The notes below the pieces were generated by a model. It made no database searches and had not been told where the DNA came from. It saw nothing but the letters and a program-made list of their open reading frames with translations. The position numbers were made by a program, and so were the translations under genes. A DNA stretch of 64,000 nt from positions 1,612,001 through 1,676,000 of the forward strand of contig CM048850.1 of NCBI GenBank assembly GCA_026545225.1. The letters run 5' to 3'. The stretch is from Cornus controversa. Its lineage: Eukaryota; Streptophyta; Magnoliopsida; Cornales; Cornaceae. Positions 12,207 through 25,260 of this stretch are shown here, in pieces (position 1 is the stretch's first letter; each line of letters begins with the position of its first letter).

Positions 12207-13071
12207 CTACTCGAGGGCAGGTGGTGGTGGTGGTGGGTCGGTGGGAGCAGAAGTGGAGGTGGAGGCTCGACCTGCGAACAGGAACTGCAGATCCTGCCGG
12301 AAGGCTCGGAACTCATCTAAAATCGCTCTCTGGCCCTGTACCAGAGAAGAAATGTCCGTCTGAATACCTGCCAGCTGACTCTGCGTCACCTGGACGTGCT
12401 CGTCAAAACCCTGCTGGAGCAGCTCTACGTCAGCTGCCAGGCAGGAATAGCCTGTCGCTAAGATATCATGCCGCTCTGCAGCGACATCCATCTCCTCCTC
12501 CTCTGACTCCGCCCCTGCTGGCTCTCCCTCATCCATCTCCACCGGGGCATCCATATCTACATCGTCTGGTGGATCACCCTGATGGTCCTGTCGCTCTAAG
12601 TGTCGCCTCACCCGATCCCACTGAGTAGATGTGAAGCGGGTGGGCGGTGCCAACTGAATGTCAGTCCGACTGACCGGTGTACTGGCACTGCTGAGAAAAG
12701 CAGCGATCAGGAATGGAAAGGGAAGCCGCCAACTCGCTGTTCTCCTCTTCCTCTTGTTGACGAGGCCATCCCAAACTTTGTGCATCTGCCCCCAGATAAG
12801 CGATGGGATAGAAAACCAAGCGCCCGTATGGAAAGCATAGAGGCAACGGAGGAGGTCACCCCTGCGCTCGGCCACGTGCTGCAACGGACACGCGTTCTTG
12901 AGGAGAACGGTGTCCAGGAACCAATATCTGCTCGGGCACATCGACTTGGACGTGCAGTTGTGGTTGGGCGTGGTAAACGCCCCGCCACACATGTCCATCA
13001 CTATCGAGAAGAGCGTGGTATCTGCTGGGAGCGCGGCACTATAGAGTGGCTGACCGTCCGGGGCAACCATG
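12207..13071 (-). pseudogene. Athila ORF3, truncated but frame-intact copy
   Basis: The frame is open from the junction at 13071 to the stop at 12207, about 287 codons, and lacks the frameshift and stop seen at 6769-7851. It therefore shows the undamaged middle and C-terminal part: the W-F-L-D-T-V-L-L-K-N-A-C-P-L region, an acidic segment rich in Asp and Glu, a helical stretch with Q-x-Q-L-A-G-I-Q-T-D-I, and a terminal run of prolines. The N-terminus is missing. Upstream codons in the same frame belong to antisense CACTA sequence. Confidence 0.75.
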
Positions 13072-15340
13072 AGAAATAATCGACGAGCCATTTCCTTAAT
13101 GAAGCCCGATAATGTAAACTCAGCGGATGATTGGCAAGAGTTTGTTGCCAATCGATTATCGGAGGAGCATGCTGTGAGTATTTATATGCATTTTTTTATT
13201 TTATATTTATATATATATATATATATATATATTTTCATGATCTACATAAATTAACAATTTTTTTGTATTTATAGAAAGAAAGAAAACAAAAACAAGAATT
13301 GAGGAGTAAAATGACTACCCCACACACAACAAGCCGATTAGGCTATGCTCGGTTAGAAGATGAGATGGTAAAGATGAATGTTTATTTTCTTCACTTATTT
13401 AATGCTAACCATAGCTCTTGTGATTCAGTAGCACAAATAACTGCAACATGCATGTTTGAGTATGTAGAGAAAAGAGTCTGACACGCCCGATAACATTTCA
13501 AGGGTGGATGTGTGGATTAAAGCACATATGAGAAAGGATGGTCAGCCCATAAATGAACAAGTCAAGGAGACTGTGGTAACAAATGCTTCTTTTTTAATTT
13601 AAGGTAATTATTTATATTTATTATACTAAATTACTAATGACTGTGTTTTAAATATGGAATTTTAGGAAATAATGAAGACATATACCCAAACGACTCAAAG
13701 TTCAGGAATTCATGATGATGCAATTAATCATGTATTTGGTTCTGAACATCGAGGAAGAGTGAGAGGGCTTGGGTTTGGGGTAACACTTACAAAATTGAAA
13801 ACTCAAGCACAACAGCAAGAAAATTCCCAAAGATATGAAAAGAAATTTGAAGCAATGATGCGGGACCAAAGGGAGCAAATGTTGGAAGCAATTCGGCTCG
13901 AAAGGGAGCAAATGAGGGAAGAGATGAGGGAGGAAATGAGAGAGCAAATGAGGGAGGAGATGAGGAACCAAATGAGAGAAGAGATGAGAGAACAAATGCA
14001 AGAGTTTAGATCATTGTTGGTAAGTGAAAATAATAATGCTTTGTCATCATTTTCATTAAGAATGCTTTGTCATAATTATTTTTATTTTTTTTCATACCAG
14101 AGACAGAATGCTAGCAACCAATCTTGTCCCAATGCTTCACCACGTGTCCCATCTACTGAAAATATTGAGAGAAAAGATTGCGAGTTATTCCATTACAATG
14201 GGACAGGGTTACTTGTTGCTACTGGTGAAGTTGTTTTCTTGGATCCTTCTACACTCATAGGTGATGCACCACTCGGTTCTGATTGTTGGAAAGTGTGGGT
14301 CAATTTTGTCTTTGAATCCGAAGCTCCCTTGTATAGGGCAGATCCCTCCGGCTGTTATTTGCTTGGGCAAGCTCTTGGAAATTCAATTGCATGGCCTAGC
14401 AAGTTTATCAAGATCAGTAAGTATTCCAAAGTATAATATTTGAATATCTAATTCCATTGATACTGAAAATATAATATATAATATTTGAATATCTAATTCC
14501 ATTGACACTGAAAATATAATATATATTTACTTGTAGCTCGGCCTTTGGGGTAATCGTGTTTTGGGGCTATTCCTGTTTTTGTGGTTGTATCTGTACAGGA
14601 GATATATAGAATTTTTTTGAAAGCAATCTGTTAAGGGCATGTTTGGTTCTTTTGTTGTTGAAGAAATTTTAAGGAAGAAGAAGAAGAAATTATTCAGATG
14701 GAGTGGACTTCCTATGTAGATGAATATGAAAAGCATGTGAGTGTTGACATCCTCTTATTGTCTGGATCTGAAAATTTAGACTCTTTTCTCTAGCCAACCT
14801 ATATTTCTAACTGGTTATTCTCTCCATTAAAATTACTTGGAATCTGTCATTTGCTTGTAATATGGCTTTTTCTGATCACTGTGCCTTTATGAATTATGCA
14901 TATATCTATGCATGAGTCACCCTTGTACTCCTGGATCTACATGTGTTGTTATTTTTTGGTCCTTCTATTTTCTTGGTGAGTTTTTTTATTTTTTATTCTT
15001 TTTGTGATTGGTGTAGCTTCATCCCTTCTTTGGTTTTTCTTGAATGTGAACTTTAAAGGCTTAGTATTTTGTCCTTTACTACCTGCAGTTCTTTGCTTCT
15101 CTACCAACTTTATTGTGTTCTTCTCATACTCTTACAGGCTTAGTAGTTTAGCTTTATACATCTTGCAATTCTTTACCTTCTTATTGTATTCTTCTCTTAC
15201 TGTTACTAGCACTGATAACCTTTTCATTTGATGCAGTTCTTCCTGATTTTGCTCAAGTATACAGCTTCATTGGCAGTGTCTTTGACCCAAACACTACTGG
15301 TCATTTGCAAAAACTAAAAGATGGATCCAATAGATGTTGA
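13069..15340 (+). CDS. CACTA accessory gene, Ptta/En/Spm (Transposase_24) type, six exons, 5'-truncated
   Basis: Six exons join in phase at consensus GT-AG sites: 13069-13173, 13275-13367, 13468-13575, 13666-14019, 14101-14416 and 15237-15340, giving 359 codons. The first exons carry the plant transposase pattern ([44 protein letters not shown]). Exon 4 has the [15 protein letters not shown] motif followed by a run of REEM/REQM repeats forming a coiled coil. Exon 5 has a domain common to CACTA accessory proteins ([22 protein letters not shown]). Family members are DNA-binding partners of the transposase. The ATG at 13069 lies in the Athila-derived part of the junction, so the original first exon is probably lost. 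The last intron is the least certain. Confidence 0.7.
14433..14522. repeat. 45-bp tandem duplication
   Basis: Two adjacent units beginning ATAATATTTGAATATC (14433 and 14478) lie in the last intron of the CACTA gene. Confidence 0.7.
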
Positions 15341-18300
15341 AACGGTATGCTTTCTAACCCAACTATTTTAGTCATTATTTTGCTTTAATGCAGTAGAATT
15401 CTTCGCTTGTCAAAAAAAAACAATGCAGTAGAATTCTTTTCTTGTATTATGTTTAATGCACAAGTTTATACACTGAGGTTAAAAGAAAGAATAGAAGAAA
15501 TAAAAATACTTCTTTTGTGCATAGAATTCTGCTCCTTTGCCACAAAAATCTATTAAAACCCTGTCCGCGCTGTATCTTTTATTTATCTTAAATATTTCAG
15601 AAGTGGAAAAAGAAAATTCATTGAAAACACTATTTCAGATCATGTAAGTGCTCGTACCATGTAAGGCATTGCATTTAATTTTCTTGATGTGGTGGTGGAT
15701 GATGTATCTGAGTAATGAAGGGTCTGCTTGGATCACTTTTCAGTTTTTAGTTTTCGAGAATAGTTTTGAGAGATCAGAACATAAAACAATTTTTTAGGTT
15801 TTTGAGTCTGAAAATCCGTTTGGGTGGGAAAACTATCATAGAAACAAAAACTCATAAATCTGTTTGGGCTGGGGGTTCTACAATAAACTATGGCATCTAT
15901 ATAAAATGAGGTCATCTTTGTTCTTCAACTCATAGAAGCTCCCTAGAGAAAATATTGTTGGGTAACAAGATCGGCCGGGTATTTATGATACATCAATATT
16001 ACAGCGCAACGAATAATTTAAATGTAATTAATATCAGAAACATGCTTGCAAAAACAATTCAAATCCAAAATGTACAAGCATTCAAAGAGGACACTAATCA
16101 GTTCTTTGTTGTCATTCCCCTGTTTGAATATCCCATAGTTATAACTTATAACATCTATGGCTATATGCTTAGAATTGTCATGAACTAAAAAACAATACCA
16201 GGGACACCCCCTTCTTATGGGAAAACCATCACAAGAGATCATCAATTTAATCAAATTATTCCAATTGAATCAATGTTGCAAAGAAATGAGGTAATTGAAC
16301 ATATGACTGAGGGGATCTCTTTCTGGGGCCATGACTTAGTTACAATACCTCTCTAGTAAGTACAGTTAAAAAATCCAACAGCCATTTATGGTATTAGAAA
16401 GCTGCAAAATTACCCCTTAATCTCATCCAACACTTTTTTTTTTTTCCTAGAAGGCAGTATTTTTTGCTAGAAAGCTGCAAAATTACCCCTTAATCTCATC
16501 CAACACTTTTTTTTCCTTGAATGCTAGAAACAAAAAGTTAAATCATCATAACCATTAACATAAGGAAACCTATAAACAAAATGAAACTAACACTAAAAAT
16601 AAGTCAAAATATCATCTTTCTCTAAAAATTACAAAAAAAAAAATATATAGATTATGAAACCTAATCACTAAAAACTAACTTGTGAAGTGTAATCTACAAG
16701 AAATACATATAGGTAAAAGATTCCCAATACTCCTCCATGGAATGAAGCAGAGACATATTTGGAGAGCATTGTTTCACCTATATTAATTTAGAGGCAAAAT
16801 ATCAAGGCATACAAAACACTATTGTCCTTAATTGGAAGACTAATACACTATTGTCACGGTTATAGTCTTATAGATTAAGTAATACTGTTGTGGTATCGAC
16901 TTTGTATGCTATAGCAAAATGAGATTCCACAAGACAGCATATATGTGATGTTGTTATACACTCCTACGCGCACATATACATATATATATATGTACAGACA
17001 ATGGAAAAAGAAAAAAAAAAGAGAAAAAGAAAAAGAAAAGAAAAATGAAAGAACACAAAAAGAAGAAAAAAGCAATCAATACAATATTTATATCAAAAGA
17101 ACGCCAAAGATCAACAAACTGTTGGGAAATAAATAAATAAATAAGAGAAAAAGAATAAAAGAAGAAGCTTACTTGGAAAGACATGAACCAAAAAGTGGTC
17201 AACTCCCACATTATTGGGCTATAAGTTTTATTTCTGCATTTCTCAAAGTAAAGTTGTGTATGTACCCTAATTTAGTTTACATCATATCACAAGTGAGACA
17301 TTTTAGTTGATCTTGATCCTTTTCATCACTAATATGGTAGTAAAAAATTGCAAGCAAATTGGAGAATAACTTGAAGAGTAGCAGAACCACACATAAAATG
17401 GAAGTAAAAATGGATGAATTAGAAATAAAAAATAAAATAAAATAAAAGAGGGGAGAAATTACAAAAAGTCCTATTTATAAAAATATAAGACCACCAAATC
17501 CTATTAATGAGTAGCAGAACCAAAAGAGTTATATACAAAAAGATCATAGTTTAATAGAATTCTTTGCAAAATACCCTTTAGATTTTATTTAGTTTAATCT
17601 CGTTAAGCCTTTGTCAATTAAAGTATGCATGCATATCACTTCATAAGCGTATAATATGGGTTCTGAATTTGTACACAACGATTCAATTTCCTAATCACAA
17701 TGGCTGAATGGCTTTCTTCTCCAAGAATCCATGAGTTTACATCTATCTCTATTTTAATGATCTAAGGACTAATGCCAACCCAACCAAAGGTCCAATTCCC
17801 CCAAATTTGATCTCAACAACTTGTAAGAACCAATGAAATGGAGAGATTTGGATTAGGGTTGAACAAGGTAGTTGAGAGTGGTTGAAACCTACTTGTGTCA
17901 CTTTAAAAATAAAGAGTGAAAATTTACTTTCCTCCAGAATTGTTTACTAAGATCTTGCTGGTATATTGATTATTGCATATAAATCAATAATCCACATATT
18001 TTCTGATCATAAGAGGGATCTTATCAGTGTGAAATGTGAACGACATTCCTAGTATTATAGATTGTGATAGGCCTTTTCTGAGGCTTCAACATACCAGTAC
18101 CAGCAGACATAGGCATGGCCATGGGAGATGCTTATGCCATGCCCTATCCACTTGAACAAGCACAGTAACACCCCTACTAAAAAACTCAGCTCTGTGAAGA
18201 ATATGGTTATAATTTTTATTATAACCAAATTTTTCCAGTTGGTAACAACTAGTGTTATAACAGTTGCTAGGTTGATATGCCACTCTGTGTTCTAGCTATT

Positions 18301-19737
18301 TAAACCTGCCATATTCAAATTCAATCAACATTTAGTAAAACCAACCAACAACTAGGCAGACGGCAATACTTTGGTAAGAGTTCATAAAAATATGCTTCAT
18401 TAATCCTTTTCATAAAGGACACGCAAGAACAACATTTATGCAAAGAACAGCCATGTAATACAGGTATAGAAGTTAAAAGTTTTGGATTTTTTAAATCTTA
18501 TATTTTAGACTCAGCTGCTCACAGAAAAAAATAAAAAAAGACATCACACTGTACCAATAAGCACAACTATTAATTTGTTACTTTCCTACCTCTTCTTCCA
18601 AAATCTTTTTCACTTTTTTGCTCTTTGACTATTATCTATGCCCAAAATGAAACTGATAGTTGCTTAAATCAGTGGCATGTTTAGCTACATCAGAATATAT
18701 GAATCCCAACTGTTTCTCCCAAAAAAAACACTGGAATCAATACCTCAAACTGACAAGAGAAGGAAAGAAATAAATTGCTTAAAGATATAACATATCACAA
18801 AAGAGATTTCTGATAGACTATTGATCCAATATTAATAAATATTACATTTGAATTAATGGAGTAACCAATGGTGATCTGTTTACCTAGTTGAAATAAGAGC
18901 AATTACATTGGAGGAATTCAGTGGACATTTTAGACATTCAGTAGCCTAATGTCATTATACTGTTGTATGACTAGCAATCATACCAACTTCTCTAGCTTCT
19001 ACCCGTTTAATCTTGGAAAAATCTTCAAATTACTCCTCCTGTTTTTCCTTTTTCTTTAACATGAATATTGTCATTTCTTTTAATAGAAAAGGAATATGAA
19101 AAAACTAATTGTATATTATCAGTGCAAACGCAAAATGTAACATGCACCTATATATATATATATATATATGGATTACTGGAACGAACAATAAATTGAGGAC
19201 AAAAATCACTCTCAGCATACTCTATTTGTCACAATCATTGAACCAAACTCACTCTTTGAGATTGTGTTCTTGTGTGTGCGTTTATGTTTATGTGTGTGTG
19301 TGAGAGAGAGATACAAACAAATATATATATATATATAGCAGAGAGATATAGAGAGAAAGAAATTAATACCTTGTAAATTCGTTCAATTAGGGCTCCATTG
19401 CTTGCCAGAAGAGCTCTACAAATGGAATGCGAGTGAGAAATTGAACCGAGAGAGGGAAGTAACTTCACAGAGAGTGAGAGATTGGGGCTTCGATAGAGAA
19501 AGAAAGGGATCTGATAGATACAAAAGAGAGAAATCTAGGGCTTCACGGTAGATGTAAGAGAGATATTGGGGTTTGAGGGAGGGCTATCTTCGTTTACAAC
19601 TTTTAGGGCTTCAAGCAGAGTCTCTCTTTAAGTTGAAATTTGCAAACCCTAAAGACATGTATTCGCATCAGGAAAGGGTAAGGCATAAGGAAAGTTCTGG
19701 CGCTATATTTCCCGCTGAAAATTTTGGTGACCAAAAA
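15341..19737. other. CACTA interior without recognised genes
   Basis: AT-rich sequence with no ORF of recognisable content. It holds a direct duplication of about 73-bp period at 16395-16513, a purine-rich run at 17000-17070, TA and GT/GA microsatellites at 19149-19170 and 19293-19340, and nothing else I can name. Homopolymer runs explain the short Phe/Lys-rich ORFs. Confidence 0.5.
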
Positions 19738-20035
19738 CTTCTAAGGATTTAGTGACGGTTTTTAATGTACCGTTCTTAAAGGGTGTGCTATAGTGACGGT
19801 AAAGTGTTATTGTTCCTAAAAAAATAGGACTTTTAGTGACGGTTTTTGCCTGTCCTTAAAAGATATAGAGTTATTTGTGACGGTTTTTTGGACTGTCACT
19901 AAGGACTGTTATTAGTAACGGTTTTTTGGATTATTAGTGACGGTTTTTTGGACTGTCACTAAAGGATTGTTATTAGTGACGGTTTTTTGGACTGTCACTA
20001 AAGGACTGTTCCTAAAAAGCCTAATCCTTGTAGTG
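19738..20035. mobile_element. Orphan CACTA-like terminus inside the larger CACTA element
   Basis: About six units of TAGTGACGGTTTTTTGGACT followed by GTCACTAAAGG lead to a terminal CCTAATCCTTGTAGTG at 20035. This is the reverse of a CACTACAAGGATTAGG end. The terminal and subterminal motifs differ from those of the enclosing element. I found no matching left end in the window. Confidence 0.55.
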
Positions 20036-21424
20036 TGTATTCTTCTCCATCTTTCCCCTATCTTTCTTCTATTCTTGGTATCAAAGTTATACCCTGACAG
20101 GTTAAGTATGCTTTGTGGTCATAGTATAGACTAATCTTTTACATCAAAACAACTATAATTATATCTACTATTTTCAATGTCAATTTATTGTAGTTCTTAT
20201 ACTGCTTAAGGAATAGGATTTTATTCTGCTAGGCAATAAGACATTAGCCATTCTTATGAGGTGTTTTAGTTGTTGTAAGTCCCTCTTGTAAGATTCATCA
20301 ATGTTGGAATCAACAACTTCAAGTATCCTTCCTGAACTACTCTTATCCAAAATAATCAAACCAGAAACACAAATTGATATTGTTAAATTACTTCTTGATA
20401 TCATCTATGTCACTGGTTCAAGAGTTGGATTTTGGAACTGAAATAGAAATTAATCTGGAAAATATTTCCATTTTACGTCATTAGAAGTTCTACTGTCCTA
20501 CATTCATTTATGAAAATCAGTATCCTGTTATAGATTACCCCTATAATCTGGATTTCGATTACAGTGCTCTGGCACAGTTGCAACACTTCTCCATCAACAA
20601 CCTTGGTGATCCATTTATAGATAACAACTATGGTGTTCATTCCAGATAGTTTAAAGTGGGTGTATTGGACTGGTTTGCGCGTCTATGCGATTTGATCTTT
20701 TGTTTTTGTCTGAGTTAATATTTTATAATAGCATATACCTCATTTATACGTTAGAATTATCTAAAGTTCACAGGGTGCAACTATAACCACCTGCCCCATT
20801 CTGTCCACACCCGTGCATTTATATTTATTCAGTTTTTTTTTCTTTAAAAAATATATGGATCTATCATAGTAGGTGAAAACTTCATTTTTTGTGTCACTAA
20901 CTCTAAAGAACGTTTACTGCTGGGGATGCATTCAGTGTTTCATTTCATTATATATTGATATTTTTGTGCCTTCTCTGTTGTACTTGCTCCATTGACCCTA
21001 TCTCTTTAAATCACAGGATAATGAACCAGCGCAGCAGTAGCAGTAGCCTTCTCTCCTGTTGTACTTGCTCCATTGCTCTATTTTGCTCCGATTGCCTATC
21101 AACTACGTCTTCAAGTGCAGTGTTTTGCTTAAGTTCATTTGTAGCTAGAATGTCTTTTAAGTGTTCACTGTATAATTTGTTAATGGTTGTAATTTTTAAG
21201 CATGCTAAATGTGCTAGCTTGGATGCAAATTAGATATTGATAAGCACATACTTTTGGATTGGGATGAAAGTTATTCAAACTATGTTTTTGGGTTGACTTT
21301 CATTTGAATGTTTTAGCTTGGATGTTGTTGGATGTTGGTATTGTATGGCATTACAGGTTTTTGGATTGAGTTTCACAGGTTTTTGGAATGAGGTATTAGA
21401 AAAAGGAATTTTCAAAAAAAAAAA
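20036..21424. other. CACTA interior, right part, no recognised gene
   Basis: AT-rich, no supported ORF. A short imperfect duplication containing CTGTTGTACTTGCTCCATTG occurs at 20973 and 21055. Confidence 0.45.
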
Positions 21425-21990
21425 AAAAAAGTCTTTTAAGGCAGGCCATGGCCGCCCTTAATAATATGTGGGTTAGTTTCTAAGACGGGCCTAAACCGCC
21501 CTTAAAATCTTACCTTCTAAGGCGGCCCATTACCGCCCTGAATATATTAGCTTCTACGGCGTACAAAACTATCGTTAAAAATATTTGCTTTATCTTTTAA
21601 GGTGGCTATGGGCCGCCGTTAATATTAGCTTTTAAGGCATGCACTGCCCGTCGTAAATATCTTAGCTTCTAAGGCGGCACGTAACCGCCCTTAATAATTA
21701 ATATTCTAAGGCAATCACAGACCGCCCTAAATAATTAGGGTTCTATGACATGTATTGACCGCCTTGAATAATGAAACTTTTAAGACACTACATAACCGCC
21801 TTAAAAAATGCTTTTAAAGGCGTTTCTGAAATTATTCAAGGCAGGTTTTGAATGCCTTTAAAATGTTTCCGCATGCCTTAAAAAAAATTTCGTAATCATA
21901 ACACCTTAATAGAGGACAGGCCATTGAGCGCCTTAAAAAGTCATTTAAGGCAGTTTTGGCCCGTCGTAAAAGACTAATTTTCTTGTAGTG
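21425..21990 (+). repeat. Right CACTA terminus and subterminal repeats
   Basis: More than ten inverted units pairing AAGGCGG-type and CCGCCTTAA-type motifs, spaced by 20-40 bp, run up to the 18-bp terminal repeat. Confidence 0.85.
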
Positions 21991-24291
21991 AAGAGAGGTG
22001 TAGGTTGTGTTTCACATGCTTTAGGATGGTGAGAGGTGTAGAAAGTTGTATTTTCTTCTTCTCTAGAGTTCTATCTTTTCACAATTGTGTATATTGTGTT
22101 GGTGGTAGCATGTGGGTTTGAAGTATGTGAGTGTAAGAAATTGATACATAGGTATTATGTGCTCAATTTGGTGTATATGTGGAAAAATGTGTACCAAGTG
22201 TCATATATGTGATTATATGTGAGAATGAGCTTGTTGAATGCATGTTTGGTTCTATGTGCTAAAATTATGCATTGAATGTAGCATGAGTAAAATATGCTAA
22301 TTTTGAAGTTGTATGCATATGAGATGATATATGCATGTGTTATACATATATGTGGTATGTGGTGATAGAAAATGTAAGGGCCGGAAAATATTTTGACCGG
22401 TCCCGGTTGAATTTTGACCGGATTGAATTTTTTTCGGATTAAATAAATTCCGGAAAGGGCATGGATATATTTCTAGATAAGTGGAAGGTGAGTATATGTA
22501 TATATATATATATATATACATAGTACCTATATTTATATTAAATTATAAATATAGGGGGGCTTTATGCAATTACGAAGGAATGTGGGCGCATATGCAAGAA
22601 TACATGTATTTTGTACATGGTGTAGTATATATTATATATATATATATGATATATATATATATATATAATGTGTGGACAAGAAAGAGAAGACCACATGTGT
22701 GGTCAGCAAAAGAAGAAAAGAAAAGAGAAAAAGGAGAAAAGAAAAGAAAAGGAAAAAGAAGAAAAGAAAAAGAAAAGAGAAAGGGAGAGAGAATCGGGGA
22801 GAGAGAAAGAGAACCCGAGAGCCGAGATCGGGAAAGAGAGAGGGAGGCCGCGACGGCGGCGGATGGGGTCGGTCCCGGCGGCACCAGCAGCGGCGGCGGG
22901 AGCCGTTCCCGGCAGAGGCGTCGCTGATGGGTCCCTCCGGCAGCGGAGCTCTCGTGGTGGCTCAGTTCAGCCGAGCCGTTCGCGAAGGGGGGTTTCGCGG
23001 CTGGGTTTCTGTTGGTTCCGGCGACTCTAGCGGCGGCGATGGAGGGTCTTCGGCAGGTGGGTTCCAGCCATGGCAGTGGTCGACGGTGGGTCGTGTTGGG
23101 TTGGCTTCGGATGGCCCGACGATGGTGCGCAAGGCTTGTTTGGGCTGTGTTTGGTCCGATTTTCCTTGGGGTTGTTCCAGTTGGATTTTGGGTGGTTGTT
23201 TGATGATGGAGATGGTGCTCGGCTGGGCTTCCTTGGGCCGGCCGTGGGTGAGGGTTTGATTGGCCAAAGATGGTGGTGCCTCGGGTTGAAGGTGCCGAAA
23301 CTTGGCGATGGGATTTGTTTGGCTTCGGCGGGTGCTTGGGCTGTGTTGGGCTGTCTAGTTTGTGGCAGCAGATGGTGGTTTTCCGGTATGGGTGAGGCTG
23401 GTTTCATGGCGGCTCTCGGCTGGTACGGTGGTCATATACGGTGGTGCCGAAGAGGCTGCCATGTGGGTTTTCTTGGTGGCTGGGTCGTGCACTCTCTTTG
23501 GTTCAGTAGAGGTGAGTTGTTGAGTTGAGTTGGGTTCATGGGTTGACTGGGTTTGCTTCCATGGTTGTAATTCTCGATGGGGATTCGGGATGAAACTCGG
23601 CAGATAGCTGGGTTGTGTTTGGTTGTGGATTGTTTGGTATGTAGTTATTGAGTTTGTTTGAGCAGCCATAATTTTGGGCTGCAATGTTGGAGATCTACAA
23701 ATGTACAGGTTTGTGATTGTCTTCGGTTGGTGGCCGGTTAGAGGCTAGCCGCCGAATGGATGGTTTCGTGGTTGGGCCGTGAAGAGGTAACCACGGGGGT
23801 TGAATATCAGGAGGTCTCAGTTAGGCATGTCATGGGAGTTGCTTGGAGTAGCAGCCAGGGTTCTGATTTGATGGGTTCGGCTTTGGGGTCGACAATAGTA
23901 CCGAAGCTTGGAGCTTCGATTGGATGGTTTGATGATGCCGGCCTTAGTGTTGGCTTGAGGGTCTTGCATGACAGGATGTAATGGCTCGTGTTTTGGGTTG
24001 GACCGGAAATCAGAAAGGGCAAGGAAATGGTCCAGAGGGTGTTCGTGTCGGCCTTGACACAGGATTGGACCGGACATGGAGGTGGACCGCTTTGCAAGCA
24101 CGGACGAGACGGAACCTAAGGCAAGTTGATTCTTGCCTCTATCTCTTACAAATACTTTTCTTACGTTGAGTAATTTACATATGTTATTAATTTGATCATA
24201 TGTGATATGTGTATATACATATATATGTAGGCGCTTATATATATATATGTGTATAGGGGGATGTGGTATATACATGGGATGTGAGAGAATG

Positions 24292-24322
<31 letters not shown>

Positions 24323-25260
24323 ATATATGTATATATGTGGGGTTTGGGGAGCGATGGCATGTTTAAATTCGTCGCCTAATTGCATCGAGATATGCACGTA
24401 TTGTATTGATTGAAATCATGTAGAAAGTATGCTAAATAATACATGTTTAGCAATATGTTGTCTTGTATGCATATGTGGTTTTTATGCACGAGGTTCAGTA
24501 TATATATAGGTGATTATATATGTGGTTGCAACGGTAGAAATGCATGCTAAGTATGAATTTAACTTTTGGCGAGCATTTGAAAAGCATGAAATGTTCTAAG
24601 TGTTTTATATGTTCTTGATACATATGTGGGTGATGTAATATATATATGTGTATATATATTGTGATTAGAATGCATGTTAGCTACTTGTAGTGAATACATG
24701 CATTGAATGAGAGCATGACTGTACGTATGCTAGTATACATGCATATAGGACTTATATACAGGATTGGACATATATGTGATTATATGTGAGAATGTGAATA
24801 TGAGGTGCATGCTGGCTTTATTTATATATATATCAAATGTGTGCATTGATACTAGCATGATAAAAATGTGCTAGGTTGAGATTGTTTGCATATGTGAGGC
24901 GTTATGCAGGTTTTGAACATATATGTGCTATATGTGTTGGAATGTGATGAAAAGCATGTCAAATACTTCTTTTTAGTATTCATAAGCATGAGTTGAAGCA
25001 TGAAAATATTATGCTATGTATATATGCATCCATATTGCATATATGGGAGGGAAATGACACATATATGGTTATATGTGGGTTTATGTGGAGATGGAATGCA
25101 TGCTAGGTACTTTTAACTAGCTTAGGCATTGTGAGACGTGAACATTGAATGTTTGGTTATTATATGTTTGAAATGCATATATAGAGCCGTTGTGAGAAAA
25201 CGGGGAAGTGTGGTTGAATCACCCAGAGTAGGTCATTACTCAGTCACGGTGTCGAAGTTA

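Larger units (their letters stand above)
8968..13071 (-). mobile_element. Truncated second Athila copy inside the CACTA element
   Basis: A complete LTR (8968-10387), the polypurine tract, the 3' noncoding region and most of ORF3 are present in the same order as at 3532-7640. Similarity stops abruptly at about 13071, inside ORF3, where CACTA coding sequence begins. The gag-pol half and the other LTR are missing. No target duplication can be seen because one end is lost. Confidence 0.88.
8540..21990 (+). mobile_element. CACTA (En/Spm) DNA transposon, probably defective
   Basis: The ends are perfect inverted CACTACAAGAAAATTAGT (8540-8557 and 21973-21990), flanked by the 3-bp duplication AAG (8537-8539 and 21991-21993), as expected for CACTA elements. 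Both subterminal zones carry many GGCGG/CCGCC-containing inverted motifs. A spliced gene of the Ptta/En/Spm accessory type lies at 13069-15340. No DDE transposase (TNPD/Tnp2) is visible. Its usual place, near the left end, is occupied by a truncated Athila copy (8968-13071). Mobility would need a helper. Confidence 0.93.

Noticed and set aside
22668..23259. Lys/Glu/Arg-rich ORF of 195 codons, repeated at 29539-30126
   Set aside because: It is translated from the purine-rich leader of the 4.28-kb LTR; all frames on both strands stay open there because of base composition.
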